64,000 nt of DNA from Alitta virens (lineage: Eukaryota > Annelida > Polychaeta > Phyllodocida > Nereididae). The translations under genes and the position numbers were made by a program. Within the stretch, counting starts at the first letter, position 1; each line of letters begins with the position of its first letter. The notes under the pieces are model-generated. The model was not told the DNA's origin, did no database searches, and was given only the letters and a program-made list of their open reading frames with translations. Shown piece after piece: positions 59,844 to 64,000 of the stretch. The DNA is taken from positions 5,974,370 through 6,038,369 of the forward strand of contig OW028579.1 in the NCBI GenBank assembly GCA_932294295.1, written 5' to 3'.

Positions 59844-61759
59844 AGGAAACTCCTGAACACCATTTCTCATTTCAAAAGTATGCTCCTCTTCCGTGCTATT
59901 TTGTGTGGTTGTTCAGTCAGGACAAGAAAAGTTAAAGTTTCACAGTTCTATCTTTATCTCTATTAGTGCAATATGTCTAGATGCGTGTATTCACTACTGA
60001 AGCTGTAAGAAGTTCCCAGTTCATCAAGATGGATTGAATGATTGATTCATGTGACCATGGGTAACCAAAGCACCTCTTTAGAGGTCACAATTAAAAGGCT
60101 TTGATATCCTTGAAACAACCAACCTTGATACTCATAGAATATCATGGCATGAACTTTAGGCCCTACCAAATTTCGACAAAGTTGTCTCATCTGAGCCAAA
60201 GCTTCCCAAACGTTGTGGATGGGGACCAAAACAAACACTGAAAAATCAGAGCAACTGAACTACTCCTTACGCTGGTTCAGCCCCAGTATATGATTTCAAC
60301 CTTTCATACAGGTAATTCGGAACTAATTTGGCTGTATCTTGAGAACCGTTTAATCTAGAAGGTTATAACACCACTCAAAGTGCGGAAGGGCCATATTTGG
60401 TATGTACAATATACTTTAGACCTCCAGGGTGAATATTTTTTAAGATACCTGCTCGTTTTGGTACATTAGGGTGCATCAGTTGGCCTCAACTTTCCAAGAA
60501 TATGATGTCTATGTCATATCTTAGGAGGTTTAGGTCCATAAGCATGTGAAAACAAAATTTCAGCTGAAAATTCCAATGGGAACACTCACCTCCGAGGGGT
60601 TCTTTATTTGCAGCATTGCCATCAATGGATATTCTGCTAAAAATGCCTATTAATCATAGTGCTATGGCAGTAGGTTCAAAATGTGCAGAATGCCAACTTT
60701 CCTATTTGCTTTCAGTACATAGTTGAGGTGTAAGGCTTCAGGTTTTTTAAGTTATTTTTTGACTCAGATCAGGCAACTTTGTCGAAATTTGGTATGACCC
60801 AATGAACTTCTAATGGTTTCTGAGAGCACCAGACATTTTCCAGTAAACAGAACAACAGAAAAACAATTTTCTTCCTATTCACAGCCCTGAAGCTAAGCCA
60901 GTGAATCTGATCTGATGATGAAATGGACAGCTAAAAGCAGATTTCAACCAACTAAATTTTTTCATTTCCTAAATAGTTGTGTCCATTTGCACGCAAGTTA
61001 CTTTTTAAGGTCATTCAAATCAAATACTTCATATTTGAAATTAAAAGTTGGAGTGAATTGGTCTTTATGATTTCGGATTGTCAAACAAGCTTAGTCATTA
61101 GGAAGTCTTTTTTTCTGTAATTTTTTATTCCAAAAAATAAAATTATAAAATTGAAGACTGAACCTCAGAAATTATGCATTGCAGCATTTGTCATCATTCT
61201 AGCATAGTTCACTCATTTCTCTATCCTCATATATGTATATTTTAATCTATCATTTGCCACCCTATGTCAATTAGGCCCGAAGTTATGACAAAAATAGCTA
61301 CAAGACCTACTTAGTCACACAACTATTTACCACTAGAGGACCAGGACTAGGATACATTTTCCAATGCAATGTAGGTTGGTTCTGGTTGTGGCAAAATGAT
61401 CTCTGGTTAGTCTATGTAAGTGGATATTAAAAAACCTCAGCAGCTGTAAATCTCAAGACAATGCATCACCAAACACAGTTTGTTCATCTTATTTTTATCT
61501 CCAATACCATAATCAGGAAAATGTACACCAAGCACCAGGTATTTCCACTTGACTCTGGCCAGTTTTGCAGTTCGCTTTGATGTGTTGGATATCAGTCATA
61601 TTTTTTGTTGGAATAAACCTTTAAACTGAAATCTGCTTTACTCTTTTGTTGGACAAGGCTTGTTGTTGTTGAAACTTTAACATTGGTCAACTTGCCAAAT
61701 ATATGAGCAAGAACACAAATATAAGCCAAACTGTTTCAACCATTCGTAATTTTCTTATG
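59844..61759. other. Polinton interior without recognisable genes
   Basis: Short frames only. Between 60,270 and 60,900 the sequence has TTTCGACAAAGTTG/CAACTTTGTCGAAATTTGGT words in both orientations (60,172-60,186 and 60,774-60,793), which suggests a further decayed repeat. Confidence 0.45.
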
Positions 61760-62303
61760 ACTCCAGAACATTACATTATTTTAGAGAATAAAAAGCTTCA
61801 TATGGGGGTAATTCTGGATAATCAAGCGTAGATGGGTAACCAAAAAACTCATAGGGAAAGTAGCCCTTCTGTTCTGCAATTTTAAAAGCTTTTAAGAAGC
61901 TTGGCTCAGGTGCCAAGTAATTTATCACATCTAAGAATTTAAAACTTTTCATGTGAGAGGCAGGAGTATGAACTGTTTCTCTTTACTATAAACTGGTGTT
62001 CTGCACTGTGCAACTCTAAACAGCTTGCTATTTCTTTTTTCTTTAAATTTATATCATATTTGGATGAATCAAATCCTAAAACTTGGATCTGAGCGAAGTA
62101 ATGTTCTAATGTGTAGATCATATTCATCAATATCAGTATTCCAGGTGTTCAATTGTATTTCTAATTCTTTTGTTACATAACCAAGTTTCTCTTGGATGAG
62201 TGCTTGTGCAGTTGTTTGAATTCTTGTCATGTATGTAAGCATTTATTTAAAAAGCTTCTCTCGATCTTGTTCAGCTACACAATAGGCTTCTTTAAAGTCT
62301 GGC
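61760..62303 (-). pseudogene. protein-primed DNA polymerase B (pPolB) remnant
   Basis: On the minus strand, three frames in order read like the N-terminal/exonuclease region of Polinton pPolB: about 62,303-62,110 with EKLGYVTKELEIQL (one internal stop near 62,245); 62,110-61,938 with VLGFDSSKYDINL (the exonuclease F/N-S-.-.-YD motif) and FIVKRNSSYSCLS; and 61,938-61,776 with KFLDVINYLAPE and GYFPYEFF..LDYPELPPYEAF. The last frame change fits a one-base gain in a T run near 61,938. The catalytic polymerase motifs that should follow are absent. In intact elements this enzyme copies the element using a protein primer. Confidence 0.8.
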
Positions 62304-62447
62304 ACATTACTACACATACAAACACTTATTTTCTTCTGACATTATTGTGTTTTCTACTGATTATTCTCTATCTTTTTTCAAATAAATAACTGAAATAAAT
62401 TGCATATGGCAATATACGCATTCTTTGATGCCTGAACATTTCTTTTG

Positions 62448-62750
62448 ATACTGAAGTATATCAGATTTTAGCTCGTTGATTACTAACTATTCTCATCTAA
62501 TCAGCATATTCTACAAACACTACTGAAATGATGGTGATGAAAACTTTATTTGACCATGAATGGAATGAAAACATAGATAGATAGATAGATAGATAGTGGT
62601 GGTGGGAATTTGATTTGTAGAAATGGAGTGAAAGTGTTGCTTTTATAGTTTAGAATTGCCAGTTTGAAGCTTTCAGTTCACAAGTTACACAAATGTGTAA
62701 CCTGTTTTAGCAATGTCATTGCGCATATGCAAGCTTGTGACACCACAATT
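62448..62750 (-). repeat. Polinton block B, right copy
   Basis: Inverted partner of 50,393-50,690. A (GATA)n tract at 62,573-62,596 is an expansion not present on the left. Confidence 0.85.
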
Positions 62751-62761
62751 TTGATCGGGGC

Positions 62762-63330
62762 TATGTCACATGGTATCAAGAAGGGGTTTTGCTCCTTTGA
62801 TACTAAATTAACAGTAAATGAGAGAAATTTGGTCAAACCTTTTAGTAAACCTCATAATTGATATATATGCGCACTACTATATTAACTAACAAATGATAGC
62901 ACACTTGGACAAGATGCGCATATCTTATGATAATAACATAGTTATTCTAGGATATTTTTTACTTTTTATTCACAGTTTTGAAATATTGTAAATCTAAAGA
63001 TCTTAATATCACACTTAATAGCAGGAATACACCCTTCAAGCTATCTTAAGTTCAATTTCCAATCAGTTGTAATAAATATCATTTAAGTGAACATTAATTG
63101 TTTAAAGAATGGGGTAAAAGAGTCACCCCAGGGGCTGCTTCTGGAGGGGTAAAAAGTCATTTCTATTTTTAGAATAGGGGGTTTCCAAGTATTGCACCAT
63201 AGACTACAGCACGCTACAACAGGCTGCAATGGAGGGGGGGCCAAGGGGGGTCTGATTCACTGCACCGTGACTTCGCAATTCTATTTTTAGAATAGGGGGG
63301 TTTCCTATGACGTGATGACTTTGACAGGTG
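62762..63330 (-). repeat. Polinton block A, right copy
   Basis: Inverted partner of 51,899-52,471, overlapping the inner part of the right TIR. Confidence 0.88.
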
Positions 63331-63535
63331 TGCGATTTATTACCTACCCTTCCTTCACATAAGCTACCCTAGCTTCACCGGATGCATTGGAGTGTGAAAT
63401 TTAATTACTACCCTACTTCATCCTGTTCTCCAAAAGACAATGGGTTTCCCTTTGATGTTGCTACCTTACTACCTCCCTTTCACCAAAAGTCAAGTGGATT
63501 CCTTTGCGGGCTGTAGAGCACTGTATATTACTACT
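63165..63535 (-). repeat. Polinton right terminal inverted repeat
   Basis: Inverted partner of 49,306-49,655. Similarity to another left-hand copy (51,899-52,471) continues further inward. Confidence 0.92.
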
Positions 63536-63541
63536 AATGGG
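63536..63541. repeat. target-site duplication, right copy
   Basis: AATGGG directly after the terminal CT of the Polinton. Confidence 0.92.
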
Positions 63542-63625
63542 GTAAATGTGTAACATGGTGTGGACTCAAATCATCTCATCATTACGTCTACCTCTGGCAG
63601 CTGGCCATACAAAACTGGTGTATTG
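63542..63625 (+). repeat. core-SINE copy split by the Polinton, right part
   Basis: GTAAATGTGTAACATGGTGT..ATCTCATCATTACGTCTACC..CAGCTGGCCATA continues the SINE copy interrupted at 49,305. Compare the undisturbed order at 40,361-40,510 (minus strand). Confidence 0.8.
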
Positions 63626-64000
63626 AGACATTTTTTGGATAGACACAGCATTAACATACATTGAATGATGTAGGGACTGATGAGTCGGGTCTAAAATAGA
63701 CACAGATTGTAATGTATACGTTTCTTATAGAAAGTTACACTAATAGACTAATAGAACGAAAACACAGGATGTTATTCTCACTATTAACCCATACAATGAT
63801 CAACTTATATAAACCTCCATAGTTTTGCAATCAATGCGATACGGCAGATATTTTACCTGGGTTTCTCGACGTGATCGACCGTGTCTGGGCAGGCTATTCA
63901 CGCCCAAGCCATGATCGGCATAATCAGAATGACTTTTGTGATCTGTGCGAAAACATGGGTGAATTTACAGCTAAATTTACAGCTAATTCACCAAGATGAA
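63626..64000. other. no recognisable feature
   Basis: Host-like sequence to the window edge. No exon can be supported. Confidence 0.5.

Larger units (their letters stand above)
49306..63535. mobile_element. Polinton/Maverick element, 14,230 bp, partly decayed
   Basis: The left end AGTAGTAATATACAGTGC (49,306) and right end ..CTGTATATTACTACT (63,535) are inverted repeats that extend inward about 350 bp. Both sides carry AATGGG (49,300-49,305, 63,536-63,541). AG...CT ends, long TIRs, a 6-bp duplication, size about 15 kb, the A32/FtsK-type ATPase and a protein-primed DNA polymerase B remnant are the hallmarks of Polintons, large self-synthesising transposons related to dsDNA viruses. Two left-end genes are intact. 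Polymerase is broken. Capsid, protease and integrase genes are not recognisable. Later insertions lie within it (Penelope remnant, SINE, tandem array). Confidence 0.95.

Noticed and set aside
62664..62861. 65-codon plus-strand frame near the Polinton right end
   Set aside because: Lies on the inverted copies of non-coding blocks A and B; the equivalent left sequence is not open.

Overview
The window is eukaryotic, AT-rich and gene-poor. It holds one spliced protein-coding gene with GT-AG introns, many interspersed repeats (tRNA-derived SINEs, LINE 3' tails, MITE-like elements, an LTR retrotransposon, a Polinton) and many tandem arrays. This is what an animal genome, probably a marine invertebrate, looks like. 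Polintons, Penelope remnants and core-domain SINEs fit a lophotrochozoan or another non-vertebrate metazoan, but the sequence does not settle the species.

Layout. 1-17,991: no recognisable gene. This part has a long hairpin repeat (1,272-1,820), several non-autonomous DNA transposons (about 2,160-3,382; 4,311-5,287; 5,678-6,346 with TTA target duplications), LINE/SINE tails, microsatellites, a tRNA-derived SINE (9,049-9,297) and an array rich in the palindrome ATGGTATACCAT (about 12,360-13,240). 17,992-31,973 (minus strand): a nine-exon pantothenate kinase gene of PANK4 type, 381 codons, all nine exons joined by consistent splice sites and phases. It stops straight after the kinase domain, so the DUF89 domain of vertebrate PANK4 is absent. 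Its introns carry a MITE, a repeat of about 670 bp with a second, rearranged copy at 35,101-36,090, a LINE 3' fragment and a cluster of TGACGTCA sites. 32,000-42,500: arrays of 23-24 bp units and a Mutator-like MITE with a 9-bp target duplication. 42,834-47,281 (minus strand): a Ty3/Gypsy-type LTR element with broken gag, most of pol deleted and a tRNA-Lys-type primer site.

49,306-63,535: a Polinton/Maverick of 14,230 bp with AG...CT ends, inverted repeats of about 350 bp and an exact 6-bp target duplication (AATGGG). It sits inside a SINE-like repeat whose other copies allow the empty site to be reconstructed. Two genes at its left end are open and each has a TATA box: a protein that looks like two PC4 (ssDNA-binding) units in tandem, and the FtsK/A32-type genome-packaging ATPase. 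A decayed protein-primed DNA polymerase B lies near the right end on the opposite strand. The middle has been filled by later insertions (a Penelope-like reverse transcriptase remnant, a SINE with a 14-bp target duplication, a 178-bp tandem array). No capsid, protease or integrase gene can be recognised.

The Polinton is also structurally odd. Two blocks from its left gene region are repeated in inverted form next to the right end, in a different order, and one of them includes a second partial copy of the terminal repeat. This points to a composite or rearranged element. The PC4-like gene and this arrangement are the most interesting signals in the window.
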